Assembly (NCBI GenBank): GCA_965116335.1
Contig: OZ220677.1
Location: 186,001 to 250,000 of the forward strand
Source of the DNA: G963663315 sp965116335
GTDB taxonomy: Bacteria; Pseudomonadota; Gammaproteobacteria; Arenicellales; Poriferihabitantaceae
Length of the DNA stretch: 64,000 nucleotides
Direction of reading: 5' to 3'
This document shows, in pieces, positions 19,671 through 28,582 of the stretch (positions within the stretch are counted from its first letter, which is position 1; every line of letters starts with the position of its first letter). A program made the position numbers and the translations under genes. The notes beneath the pieces are model-generated. The model saw only the letters and a program-made list of their open reading frames with translations, was not told the origin of the DNA and made no database searches.

Positions 19671-21122
19671 TCAGGAATCGTCTTCCCCTTTCAGTTCATT
19701 CGAGAATAATTCGATTCGGTGGATGGCATGCTTGAATCCAATAGTGCGACGGCAGATGATAGGGTCTAAGGGAGCATGAGTGAGTTGAATTCTCACATAG
19801 TCAATGACAGCTTCTGCATTCTTAAGGTATTCTGTTACAGGACCATTTCCGAAGTCTGGATCTTCGAACAAAGCTCGATATTTTCTAAGCAGTGGTGAGT
19901 CTTTGCCGGATATTTCCTGATAGCCAAGTATAACTGTGCCTTCAAACAGGTATCTGTGGAGTTCGTTTAGCATGACTCCGTTTTCTTCACCCGGAAATAT
20001 GCTGTCGATCACCTCAATGTCGGTTGCATTCTCCATGCAGAAGCGATGGTAAAGATCTTCATCTATAGTTCGTATGATGAGGGCTGTTACGGTCGCCGGT
20101 ATAAAACCGCTGTTGTGTTCGGAGAGTGAAGCGAGCACTAGGCCAATTCGATGAATGGCTTGAGAAATCTGGCGAAGGCTAACCGTGGATTTTCCTAAAC
20201 AGTTCCCTAACAAGATTTCGACAGAAGAAAATCCGTCATTTATTGCTCCTTGGTCATTGGTTTTTTCAAAGTATTGGCTGAGATTGATCTTGATAAGTAA
20301 GTCATTGATGAATTGCTTTCTATTGGGTGACGGTAGTACGAAATCTATATCAATAAACCGTTTCAAGTATCCGTTCGCATCAAAATCCTGACCATATAGC
20401 GATTTGACGGAATGGCTGAGTTCAGAGCGGTTAATTGCGAGTACAAAGATGATTCGGTCTACTGAAAAAAGATGTTTTGCGACTTCCAGAAACTCAATGG
20501 CATAGGATGGACGGCATCTGTCCAGTTCATCAATCATGACCAGTACCGGTTTGTCGCCATGCTCCTCCGATACTTTGTTCGTCATGGTTTGAAGGTTTTC
20601 TTTAAAGTCTTGCACAGAGTTTCTTGCTTTTCTGTAGGCTGACAGACAGTTTCCAGTAACCTCCGAAATGGATTTTCGGATTTCATTTTCCAACTGGGAC
20701 TCTCCAGTCAGGATGCCGCCTGATACCAGTCGGAGTATATGGGGAACGGATACAAGGGCAATATCTGCCGCGCTCGCTTGTACAGTATGAATCATCTTCT
20801 GAACCGATGATTTGCTATGTTCCTGCAACCCGTCTGTCAACTCCGTGGAGAGCGTGACAAAGGGGTTTTCGGCATAATCCGTCTCCCACGCATTGAGTTC
20901 AACAATAGGAAAATCATCGTTTCGAAGGTGTTGGGACCACAGCCGGAGAAACGTGGATTTTCCATTTCCCCATTCAGCATCCACCGCTAACACGCAGGGG
21001 CCCTCAATGGAGCCAACAAGGTTGGTCAGGATTTCGGCAGTGTCTTTTCGGCTGAGCAGATCATTTTGGAAAGGGTCATCCTCAGGGATTGGAATATCCT
21101 TCGGTTGTATACGAATGCCCAT
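19671..21122 (-). CDS. KAP-family P-loop NTPase
   Basis: 483 residues. Walker A DAEWGNGKSTFLRLW (near residue 47), Walker B VLVMIDELDRCRPSYAIEFL (near 195), and IIFVLAINRSELSHSVKSLYG after it, as in the KAP family (Kidins220/ARMS, PifA). PifA of plasmid F excludes phage T7, and KAP ATPases recur in defence islands, so a defence role is plausible but unproven. The region between the Walker motifs has a short hydrophobic stretch (ADIALVSVPHILRLVSGGIL) that may be a membrane insertion. It starts 17 bases after the hsdS end and looks intact. Confidence 0.85.
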   Translation of the reverse strand: MGIRIQPKDIPIPEDDPFQNDLLSRKDTAEILTNLVGSIEGPCVLAVDAEWGNGKSTFLRLWSQHLRNDDFPIVELNAWETDYAENPFVTLSTELTDGLQEHSKSSVQKMIHTVQASAADIALVSVPHILRLVSGGILTGESQLENEIRKSISEVTGNCLSAYRKARNSVQDFKENLQTMTNKVSEEHGDKPVLVMIDELDRCRPSYAIEFLEVAKHLFSVDRIIFVLAINRSELSHSVKSLYGQDFDANGYLKRFIDIDFVLPSPNRKQFINDLLIKINLSQYFEKTNDQGAINDGFSSVEILLGNCLGKSTVSLRQISQAIHRIGLVLASLSEHNSGFIPATVTALIIRTIDEDLYHRFCMENATDIEVIDSIFPGEENGVMLNELHRYLFEGTVILGYQEISGKDSPLLRKYRALFEDPDFGNGPVTEYLKNAEAVIDYVRIQLTHAPLDPIICRRTIGFKHAIHRIELFSNELKGEDDS

Positions 21123-21711
21123 GTATGGTATTTCCTCAATCAGGATGTCGTAGCATTCACCAGCTTCTCCGCATCATGTATGCGAACTTCACCGGAAATG
21201 AGTTTGGGGAGGAGGGTGTCTCGAGTCTGGGTCAGGGTTTGGCTATGAGCAACCCCCTTCCTGATTTGTTCGTCGAGAGGTCCAACTTGACTCTCAAAGA
21301 GTGAAACAATTTCTGATGTCGGTTCCACCACGGTTAGATATTCGAATTGCTTTTTGTTGATCGCACCAAAAACCGTTCCTGTGTGTTCATATTGCTTCAG
21401 TTGTTGTTGTATTGTCCATGCGGAATAGTAGGTGAACGAGCGCGACCCTGATGCATGTCGGAGTGCTGCAACTCCCCGACCGGCACAGCATTTCTCCCAA
21501 GCCATATTGATGTCGCCAACTGGAGCCCGTACACTGACAAGTGTGTCGTCGCGTTCTGCGATTCTGGTCGGTGCCGTGCAGTATTTACGATTCTCTGGGT
21601 ACCGAAATCTGAAATCTGTCCGACCTTGAAAGAAGGGCAATCCCTTCCGGTCGTCGTTGTAGGTGCTTCCAGGGGGTGATTGCCCCATGGTTAAATGGAA
21701 GCATTCGCCTA

Positions 21712-22930
21712 GTGTCTCGTCATATTTCCTGTGTCGGATATAGTCGTTTTAGTTTGATGCGTGCGTCCTCAGTTGTGAACTGCCAATCCACCTGAGTCTG
21801 TAGGCGGTCCCGTGAGGCTTGCCAGGCAGCGACTTCACGTGCGAGTATATCCATACGGTCGATACGCCGATTCAGGCATTGGCGGTTCATGACGTTGAGT
21901 TCGATTTCAGCCACATTCAGCCAACTACCGTGCTTTGGGGTATAAACGAACTCGAATCGGTCCCATAGTGCCTTGGCTTGTGCCGGTGGGTAGGCTTCAT
22001 AGAATGCACCGGGACGGTGGGTATTGAGATTGTCCATGACCAGGGTGATGCGGGTGGCATCCCGATAGTGTGCGGCAATGTCGGAGAGGAACTGCGCCCA
22101 ATCGGTTCGGGTTCTGCGTTCGGTCACTTGGGTCATCCGCTTGCCAGCCAAAGGTTCGGTGGCCATGAAGACATTGCAGGTTCCACAACGCTGGTACTCG
22201 TAGTCGTATCGGGCGGGCTGTCCCGGACCCATGGCAACCGGCGCACGAGTCTCCCGAATCAATTGGCGCGGTGTCTCGTCCATGCACACCACCGGGAAAG
22301 CGGCATCGTAGGGACGCCGGTAAACATCCAGAACCTTTTCCATCGCGGCGACGAACTCGGCGTTGCCTTGTGGCGGAATCACCCACCCGACCCGCCGCCA
22401 TGGCTTGAGTTCGTTTTTTTTAGAACCCGGCGCACGGTTTCATGGGACACCGCATCAATGTAACCCAGTTCCACAACCCGGTCGGCCAAAAGCCGCAACG
22501 ACCATTGCGCGTAACCCGCCGGAGCTTCACCACAGGCCAAAGCCACCAGACGCGCCTCGAATTCACCGTCAGCCTTACGAATATAGGTGAGCCTGCGCCC
22601 TTGGCGGCCTCCTAGCGCCGCATCCAGACCTTCTTCCACAAACCGCTTCTTCACTCGACCCACCTTGCGCATGCTGATACGGAGTATGTCCGAAATGGCT
22701 TCCCCAGTGGAATGCCGATCATTGAACTCCCCTGCATCGCAGTTGAGCAGGATCAATGCATTGATCACCTTTTGCGACCGATGCGAACCCTTGTTCGTGA
22801 TACTCGTCAATTCATCCCGCTCCGCTTCGTCCAACGTCACCCTATAGCGTTTCATACATTCAACCTCGTCTTAACAAGAAAACGAGGAATCTATCATACT
22901 ATATCCGACATATCATGCATGACGGGACAC
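21712..22930. mobile_element. IS630-family insertion sequence in hsdS
   Basis: 1219 bp bounded by TA duplications at 21710-21711 and 22931-22932, the family target. Ends are inverted repeats: left GTGTCTCGTCATAT... and right (complement) GTGTCCCGTCATGC..., both continuing to a shared GTCGGATATAG. The element carries one transposase in two overlapping frames. Complete and possibly active. Confidence 0.93.
21720..22855 (-). CDS. IS630-family transposase, made by -1 frameshift
   Basis: Upstream frame 22855-22379 holds the helix-turn-helix part (VSHETVRRVLKKT at its end). The downstream frame to 21720 holds the DDE catalytic part: VVCMDETPRQL (first Asp), LVMDNLNTH (second Asp) and TPKHGSWLNVAEIEL (Glu). 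The frames meet at eight adenines (coding strand, 22414-22421); a -1 slip there reads VLKKNELKPWRRVGWVIPPQ, the sequence expected of intact IS630 proteins. This is programmed slippage as in several IS630 elements, rather than damage. Confidence 0.88.
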
Positions 22931-23047
22931 TAGCATCTTTACCCCCCAGCCCTCCGGTATCTCTCCCAATTCAGAGTCAACCAGCTTGTCGGGGAAGAGA
23001 GCGGCGATTTCAGGGTCCAGTTGATCGAGATAGGCACGGGCGCGTTC

Positions 23048-23205
23048 GACGGTCCAATCACTCCCCCCTTGAGGGGGAGTCGCAGAAGGCGAGCCGTCAG
23101 GCGATGACTGATGCGGTGGGGGGAGGTCGGGGTTTGTGGCCTGATCATTGTTCCCCCCACCAAATCCGCTTTGCGGATTTGACTCCCCCTCAAGGGGGGA
23201 GTGAT
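23048..23205. repeat. 158-bp direct repeat, copy 1, inside hsdS
   Basis: Begins GACGGTCCAATCACTCCC and ends AGGGGGGAGTGAT. It contains a long family-A variant (the part with GGCGAGCCGTCAGGCGATGA) and a standard family-A hairpin. It differs from copy 2 (23621-23778) at one base by eye (gtttgtgg versus gtctgtgg), seen as Asn/Asp in the translations. It is translated as part of hsdS. Confidence 0.93.
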
Positions 23206-23620
23206 TACCCCCCACCACATCCGCTATCGCGGATTGTGACTCCCCCTCAAGGGGGGAGTGATGTTGCGGTGGGGAGTGATTGAGTGTCTGGTATATTTGT
23301 TCCAGTACGGCGAAGCAGTTATCGAAGACTTCGTTGTTCCAGAAGCGTAGAACCCGGTATCCCTGGCTTTGCAGGAATTGGTCGCGTTGCTCGTCGTAGG
23401 TTTCCTGTTCGGCGTGTTGGCCACCGTCCAGTTCGATCAGCAGCTTTTCTGGCAGGCAGGCGAAATCGACAATGTATGGGCCGACGGGTTGTTGACGGCG
23501 GAATTTGTAGCCGTCCAACTGTTTGTTGCGTAGATAGTGCCAGAGTAGTCCTTCTGCGTCAGTCTGGTTGTAGCGCATGGATTTCGCCCGGTTCAGGGTT
23601 TTTTCGGGGTATAAGCGTTT
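23206..23620 (-). other. DUF559 (Vsr-like) endonuclease cassette nested in hsdS
   Basis: Part of the hsdS frame, not a separate gene. Reading on the minus strand: YNQTDAEGLLWHYLRNKQLD, then YKFRRQQPVGPYIVDFACL, LIELDGGQHAEQETYDEQRD and GYRVLRFWNNEVFDNC. This is a complete DUF559/YcjD-type domain of about 105 residues with the conserved Asp (VDF), Glu (ELDGGQH) and His of a PD-(D/E)XK/Vsr-like nuclease fold. It is followed by another family-A element (23207-23262). Members are usually separate small proteins; here the domain is an in-frame passenger between the 158-bp repeats. Confidence 0.85.
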
Positions 23621-23778
23621 GACGGTCCAATCACTCCCCCCTTGAGGGGGAGTCGCAGAAGGCGAGCCGTCAGGCGATGACTGATGCGGTGGGGGGAGGT
23701 CGGGGTCTGTGGCCTGATCATTGTTCCCCCCACCAAATCCGCTTTGCGGATTTGACTCCCCCTCAAGGGGGGAGTGAT
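23621..23778. repeat. 158-bp direct repeat, copy 2, inside hsdS
   Basis: Same as copy 1 but for one base. The copies are 573 bp apart, exactly 191 codons, so recombination between them would delete the DUF559 cassette without shifting the hsdS frame. A further partial family-A tail follows to about 23800. Confidence 0.93.
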
Positions 23779-24802
23779 GTTGCGGTGGGGAGTGATGTTG
23801 TTTGAGGGTCATTTTGGCGCGGACGGGGTCGAAATCTACGAACCAGGATTTGAACAGGGTTTGGGCCATCGTTTCGATCGTCTCGTTCATACGGCGGTTG
23901 AGTTCGATCTTGTCGTCCAGCGTGCCGAGGATGTGGGCGATGGCGCGTTGTTCTGGGAGGGGAGGGACCGGAATCTCGATCGTGCGCAAATAGGTCACAG
24001 GTTGTGCAATGGACGGAACACCCACTTGGGATGTGTTAGCTAGAAGTTTGTGTTTACCTTCGTGTGATCTGAAATAGGCAGTGAGAAACTCTGGAATGAC
24101 CTTCGAACGGTTGCATCGCATATAGAATTGACGTTGAGAGATGATATATCGGGAAAATTCCGAATGCTCTGGGATGTACGCTACTTGCCCAATATTGCCT
24201 GCATGTGTGAATACGACATCCCCTCGTTGGACATTGGCATTGGCAAGCTTCTGAGCATGCTCTTCAGTGATGAAGTTGAAACCTGATGTGTCGTCAACTT
24301 TAGCACCGTGCAGATGCTTGCCACTTATGATCGGCACGCCGTCCGGCACGAAAGTTTCGACTTTTATCGCAGAGCCAAAAGGGCCCATCGCGACTTTTTC
24401 AGAGACTTCTTCTATCGTAGAGACAGGCCATTTAAGTTTTGAGTGATTGCATTCCCCCTCACCCATCAACACCACATGATCGCGTTCAATCTCTCGATGA
24501 AATTGCTTTGGCACTTCACTCCAGACAAATAAATCCACCCGGAACGGCAGATTGCTTTCTTCGAATGCTTCCCGCAGGTCACCGATTTTGCGTGATTGCT
24601 CCGGGGTTGCGAATACTACCAGATCAAGGTCAGATTCTGGTCGGGATGTCCATTTCGCGCGGGAACCATAAACCCATACCGCCACGCCGGGCAAGTGCCG
24701 TTGAAGCAGAGCCAGCACCACCTCACGTTCTTCGGTGGTGATATCGATGGTCTGGTTTATTCCCATGTCTTTATGCTCATGGTTATTATGGCCTTTTCGC
24801 TG

Positions 24803-25057
24803 TTAATACGATGTGCGGCGAAAAATCAGAGCATCAACCACGGGTGAATTGTCCGGCGACTCACTCGGTGGGTCGTCAACGTCTCCATGACATCCTTCCC
24901 AGTCTGCTTTGCCGGTGTTCAGGCGGATGGATCTAACAGAAATCTGTTGTGGAGACAGGTCGTCGTAGCCTGCCTCATAGCCGTTGACAACAACCCTCAT
25001 GTCGGCTGGATGGTTCTCGAGTAGCCGGATCAGTTCGTGTGCTGTCATCTGTCCCAA
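24803..25057 (-). CDS. Small unknown protein between hsdM and hsdS
   Basis: 84 residues, MGQMTAHELIRLLENHPADM at the start, then MRVVVNGYEAGYDDL. The start overlaps the last 13 bases of hsdM, indicating coupling. The opening resembles small proteins of type I loci with the pattern LI-x-x-L-x-x-x-P-x-x-x-V-x-V-x-GYE-x-G; their function is unknown to me. The hsdS start lies 36 bases downstream. Confidence 0.65.
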   Translation of the reverse strand: MGQMTAHELIRLLENHPADMRVVVNGYEAGYDDLSPQQISVRSIRLNTGKADWEGCHGDVDDPPSESPDNSPVVDALIFRRTSY

Positions 25058-26661
25058 AACCCCAGTTTCTTGAGGTTTTCTGTGATTGCGGTATCCAGCC
25101 GAGCGCTTTCGGTTTGTTGTGTCTGTAATTCAGTGGTCAGTCGTTTCATTTTATCCTCGAACGGTTCGCCGTCGTCTTTTTGTGGTTCTGCGCCGACGTA
25201 GCGACCGGGGGTTAGTACGTGGCCGTGTTTGCGGATTTCTGCTAGCGAGGTGCTTCTGCAGAAGCCTGGAATGTCGGTGTAGTACCCCCCACCAAATCCG
25301 CTTTGCGGATTTGACTCCCCCTCAAGGGGGGAGTGATGTTGTTGGGGGGAGTGATGATCGGAGTGATTCCGCCAGACGTGGTAGGTGGTGGTGATGCGGG
25401 TGATGTCTTTGTCGGTCAGTTCGCGGTGGGTGCGATCTACCATGCGGCCCAGTTTGCGGGCGTCGATGAATAGTACTTCCCCTCGGCGATTGCGCTTTTT
25501 CGCCAGAAACCACAGGCAGGCGGGAATTGATGTCGAGTAGAAAAGCTGTCCGGGCAGGGCGACCATGCAGTCTACGAGGTTGGCTTCGATCAGGTTTCTC
25601 CTGATCTCGCCCTCGCCAGATTGGGCGGATGACATGGAGCCGTTGGCCAGCACAAAGCCTGCAATACCGGCAGGCGCCAGATGATGGACGATGTGTTGTA
25701 CCCATGCGAAGTTGGCGTTGCTCTTTGGCGGTGTACCGTACTGCCAGCGTTTGTCGTCTGCGAGTCGCTCACCGCCCCAGTCGGAGAGATTAAACGGCGG
25801 GTTGGCCAGGATATAATCAGCCCTGAGGTCGGGGTGACGGTCGTTGTGGAAGCTGTCACCGTGGGCGACCTGCCCTTCAATACCACGAATGGCGAGATTC
25901 ATCTTTGCCAGCCGCCAGGTAGTATGATTGGACTCCTGACCGAAGATCGAGATGTCACGCCTGGCTTTGCCGCCATTGCCGTTGCCCGTGCTGTGCGCGC
26001 GGATGAATTCGATGGATTGTACGAACATACCTGCCGATCCACAGCATGGATCGTAGACTCGGCCATAATACGGTTCCAACATCTCGACCAGTAGCTTGAC
26101 CACACAGCGCGGAGTGTAAAACTGTCCGGCTTTTTTGCCCTCGGCGTTCGCGAACTGTGACAGGAAGTATTCATAAACACGGCCCAGCACATCGCGGGAT
26201 CGGGCACCCTCATTTCCTACCTGGATATTGCTGATCAGGTCAACTACTCGTCCAAGCTGCTGTTTATCAAGCGCCGGACGGGCGTAATCCTTTGGCAACG
26301 TGTCCTTGAGCGCCGGGTTTTCATCCTCAACTGCTATCATCGCGTCATCAATGCTCTGTCCTATAGTGGGATTGCGGGCGTTCGCCTTTATATTCGTCCA
26401 GCGAGCCTGTGACGGCACCCAGAAGATATTTTCGGCGATATATTCGTCCCGGTCTTCGGCGGCTTCTTCGCCGTATTCCGCGAGCACCGTCGCTTGTCGT
26501 TCCTCGAAGGCATCGGAAATGTATTTGAGGAAGATCAGGCCGAGGACGACATGCTTGTATTCGGCTGCATCCATGAAGGGCAATAAGGCATCGGCCATCG
26601 CCCATAGTTCAGCCTCGTAGCCGGTGGTTGCGCTGTTGTCTGGTTTCGCGTTTTTCTTCAT
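25045..26661 (-). CDS. hsdM: Type I DNA methyltransferase subunit M with in-frame repeat insertion
   Basis: N6-adenine methyltransferase; methylates the recognition sequence together with HsdS and protects host DNA. 538 residues. The N-terminal HsdM_N region begins ELWAMADALLPFMDAAEYKH. The AdoMet motif is VYDPCCGSAGMFVQS, the catalytic motif ILANPPFNLSDW. Near residues 440-465 the protein carries HHSPLEGESNPQSGFGGG, translated from a family-A repeat, lying between HVWRN and DIPGFCRSTSL, which are adjacent in ordinary HsdM. The frame is preserved, so the enzyme may still work; the insertion lies in the variable region before the C-terminal helices. Good AGGAG upstream. Confidence 0.92.
   Translation of the reverse strand: MKKNAKPDNSATTGYEAELWAMADALLPFMDAAEYKHVVLGLIFLKYISDAFEERQATVLAEYGEEAAEDRDEYIAENIFWVPSQARWTNIKANARNPTIGQSIDDAMIAVEDENPALKDTLPKDYARPALDKQQLGRVVDLISNIQVGNEGARSRDVLGRVYEYFLSQFANAEGKKAGQFYTPRCVVKLLVEMLEPYYGRVYDPCCGSAGMFVQSIEFIRAHSTGNGNGGKARRDISIFGQESNHTTWRLAKMNLAIRGIEGQVAHGDSFHNDRHPDLRADYILANPPFNLSDWGGERLADDKRWQYGTPPKSNANFAWVQHIVHHLAPAGIAGFVLANGSMSSAQSGEGEIRRNLIEANLVDCMVALPGQLFYSTSIPACLWFLAKKRNRRGEVLFIDARKLGRMVDRTHRELTDKDITRITTTYHVWRNHSDHHSPQQHHSPLEGESNPQSGFGGGYYTDIPGFCRSTSLAEIRKHGHVLTPGRYVGAEPQKDDGEPFEDKMKRLTTELQTQQTESARLDTAITENLKKLGFWDR
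25284..25365. repeat. Family-A repeat translated within hsdM
   Basis: A full family-A hairpin (25285-25336) plus a partial copy (TTGGGGGGAGTGATGAT) inserted in the hsdM coding sequence without breaking the frame. Same core as the hsdS copies. Confidence 0.9.
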
Positions 26662-26688
26662 TTTGTTTCTCCTGATCTGTCGGTTTGT

Positions 26689-26797
26689 CCCCCCACCAAA
26701 TCCGCTTGGCGGATTTGACTCCCCCTCAAGGGGGGAGTGATTATTCCCACCACCAAATCCGCTTGCGGATTTGACTCCCCCTCAAGGGGGGAGTGAT
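26689..26797. repeat. Two tandem family-A repeats upstream of hsdM
   Basis: Family-A copies at 26689-26741 and 26746-26797 in the same orientation occupy the 146-base gap between the ettA stop and the hsdM start. The hsdM promoter must therefore lie within or upstream of these repeats. Confidence 0.9.
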
Positions 26798-26807
26798 ATT
26801 GACCGGG

Positions 26808-28469
26808 TTATTTCAATCTTTTGTATTTGATTCTTTCGGGTTTGATGGTATCGCCAAAGCGGCGTTTGTAGTCTTCTTCGTAGTCATGATAGTTGCCGTC
26901 AAACCAGGTGACCTGTGAGTTTCCTTCGAATGCCAGGATATGGGTGGCGATTCGGTCCAGGAACCAGCGGTCATGTGAAATAATCGCCGCGCATCCGGGA
27001 AAATCCAGGATGGCTTCTTCCAGCGCCCGCAGGGTTTCCACATCCAGATCATTGGTCGGTTCGTCCAGCAACAGTAAATTGCCGCCGCTGGCTAACACTT
27101 TGGCGAGATGCACCCGGTTTCTTTCACCGCCGGACAGCTGCCCGACTCTCTTCTGCTGATCTGTACCCTTGAAGTTGAAGCGACCCACATAACGCCGTGA
27201 ATGTACTTCGTATCCATTGACCAGCATGATGTCCTGATTGCCCGAAATCTCCTCGAACACGGTTTTACTGTCATCCAGTGAATCCCGGGATTGATCAATA
27301 TAGCTGATTTTGACCGATTCGCCGATCTTGAAGTGGCCGGATGTAGGAGATTCCTGCCCCGTCATCATTCGGAACAGGGTCGTTTTGCCGGCTCCGTTGG
27401 GGCCGATGATGCCGACAATTCCGCCCTTGGGAAGGCTGAAACTGACATTCTCATACAGCATATTGTCGCCGTAGGATTTCGAGATACTGTTCGCTTCGAT
27501 CACCTGGTCGCCAAGACGTGGCCCTGGGGGGATGTAGATTTCATTGGTCTCGGCACGTTTCTGGTAATCGGTCGAGTTCAGTTCTTCAAATCGCTTGATT
27601 CGTGCCTTGGCCTTGGCGTGGCGTCCCTTCGGATTGGAGCGTACCCATTCCAGTTCATTGCGGATGCTTTTCATGCGCGCCGCTTCAGATTTCTGCTCCT
27701 GTTGCAGACGGTTTTCTTTCTGGTCGAGCCAGGATGAATAATTTCCCTGCCAGGGGATGCCCTGTCCGCGGTCCAGCTCCAGAATCCAGCCCGCTACATT
27801 GTCGAGAAAGTATCGGTCATGAGTTACCGCGATTACGGTTCCCTCGAATTCATGGAGATAGCGTTCCAGCCACGCGATTGACTCTGCATCCAGATGGTTG
27901 GTGGGTTCGTCGAGAATCAGCATGTCGGGGTTGGATAGCAATAATCTGCAAAGCGCGACCCGGCGTCTTTCACCGCCGGACAATGTACTGATGCTGGTTT
28001 CCCATGGAGGCAGGCGCAGCGCGTCCGCCGAAATTTCAAATTTATGTTCCAGATTGTGCCCGTCCGCCGCTTGTACGATGTTTTCCAGTCGGGTTTGTTC
28101 TTTCGCCAGTGCATCGAAATCCGCATCCGGCTCACCGTAGGCAAGATAAACCGCATCCAGTCGCGAAAGAGCCTGTTTGACATCTGATATGGCTTCTTCC
28201 ACAACCCCGCGCACGTCCTTTGATTGGTCCAGCGCCGGCTCCTGAGCCAGATAGCCGATTTTCAGGTCAGGTTGGGGACGGGCTTCACCAACAATCTCGG
28301 TATCTATTCCGGCCATGATTTTCAGCAAGGTGGATTTGCCTGCGCCGTTGTACCCTAAAACACCGATTTTCGCTCCGGGGAAGAAGTTCAGGTAAATGTC
28401 CTTGAGTATTTGTTTGTTGGGCGGGACTACCTTGCCCACTCCGTTCATCGTAAAAACGTATTGTGCCAC
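26808..28469 (-). CDS. ettA: Energy-dependent translational throttle protein EttA (ABC-F)
   Basis: ABC-F ATPase that binds the ribosomal E site and restrains translation initiation when ATP is low. 553 residues, the usual length. Two ATPase domains: Walker A GYNGAGKSTLLKIM and GPNGAGKTTLFRMM; signatures LSGGERRRVALCRLL and LSGGERNRVHLAKVL; Walker B MLILDEPTNHLD and LLLLDEPTNDLD. The linker between them includes EWVRSNPKGRHAKAKARI. Cytoplasmic, complete, and followed by family-A repeats. Confidence 0.96.
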   Translation of the reverse strand: MAQYVFTMNGVGKVVPPNKQILKDIYLNFFPGAKIGVLGYNGAGKSTLLKIMAGIDTEIVGEARPQPDLKIGYLAQEPALDQSKDVRGVVEEAISDVKQALSRLDAVYLAYGEPDADFDALAKEQTRLENIVQAADGHNLEHKFEISADALRLPPWETSISTLSGGERRRVALCRLLLSNPDMLILDEPTNHLDAESIAWLERYLHEFEGTVIAVTHDRYFLDNVAGWILELDRGQGIPWQGNYSSWLDQKENRLQQEQKSEAARMKSIRNELEWVRSNPKGRHAKAKARIKRFEELNSTDYQKRAETNEIYIPPGPRLGDQVIEANSISKSYGDNMLYENVSFSLPKGGIVGIIGPNGAGKTTLFRMMTGQESPTSGHFKIGESVKISYIDQSRDSLDDSKTVFEEISGNQDIMLVNGYEVHSRRYVGRFNFKGTDQQKRVGQLSGGERNRVHLAKVLASGGNLLLLDEPTNDLDVETLRALEEAILDFPGCAAIISHDRWFLDRIATHILAFEGNSQVTWFDGNYHDYEEDYKRRFGDTIKPERIKYKRLK

Positions 28470-28582
28470 CAGCGTACCTCATAGTCGTAAAAAACTGATG
28501 GTCGTATTATACGGCGGGAAGGTGGACAAAATTCAGTGCAGGCGAGTAAAATTACCGATACATAATTCCTGGGGGATGGAAC

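Larger units (their letters stand above)
21140..24766 (-). pseudogene. hsdS: Type I specificity subunit with fused nucleotidyltransferase and nested nuclease, split by IS630
   Basis: DNA-recognition subunit. From the start: a MNT/pol-beta nucleotidyltransferase domain (residues 1-105; VYGSRAKWTSRPESDLDLVV), recognition domain 1 (KLKWPVSTIEEVSEK onwards), and the central helix DKIELNRRMNETIETMAQTL with SWFVDFDPVRAKM. Then comes an in-frame insertion of palindromic repeats plus a DUF559 nuclease, then FPDKLVDSELGEIPEGWGVK leading to recognition domain 2. The IS630 element (21712-22930) interrupts codon-for-codon: removing it and one TA restores CTA-GGC-GAA-TGC and a continuous 801-residue protein. 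Usual HsdS is 400-450 residues; the excess is the nucleotidyltransferase, repeats and DUF559. As it stands the protein ends in IS sequence (VSRHA). Confidence 0.85.

Noticed and set aside
22913..24766. HEPN toxin partner for the MNT domain
   Set aside because: No small helical frame with an R-x4-6-H motif was found next to hsdS on either strand.
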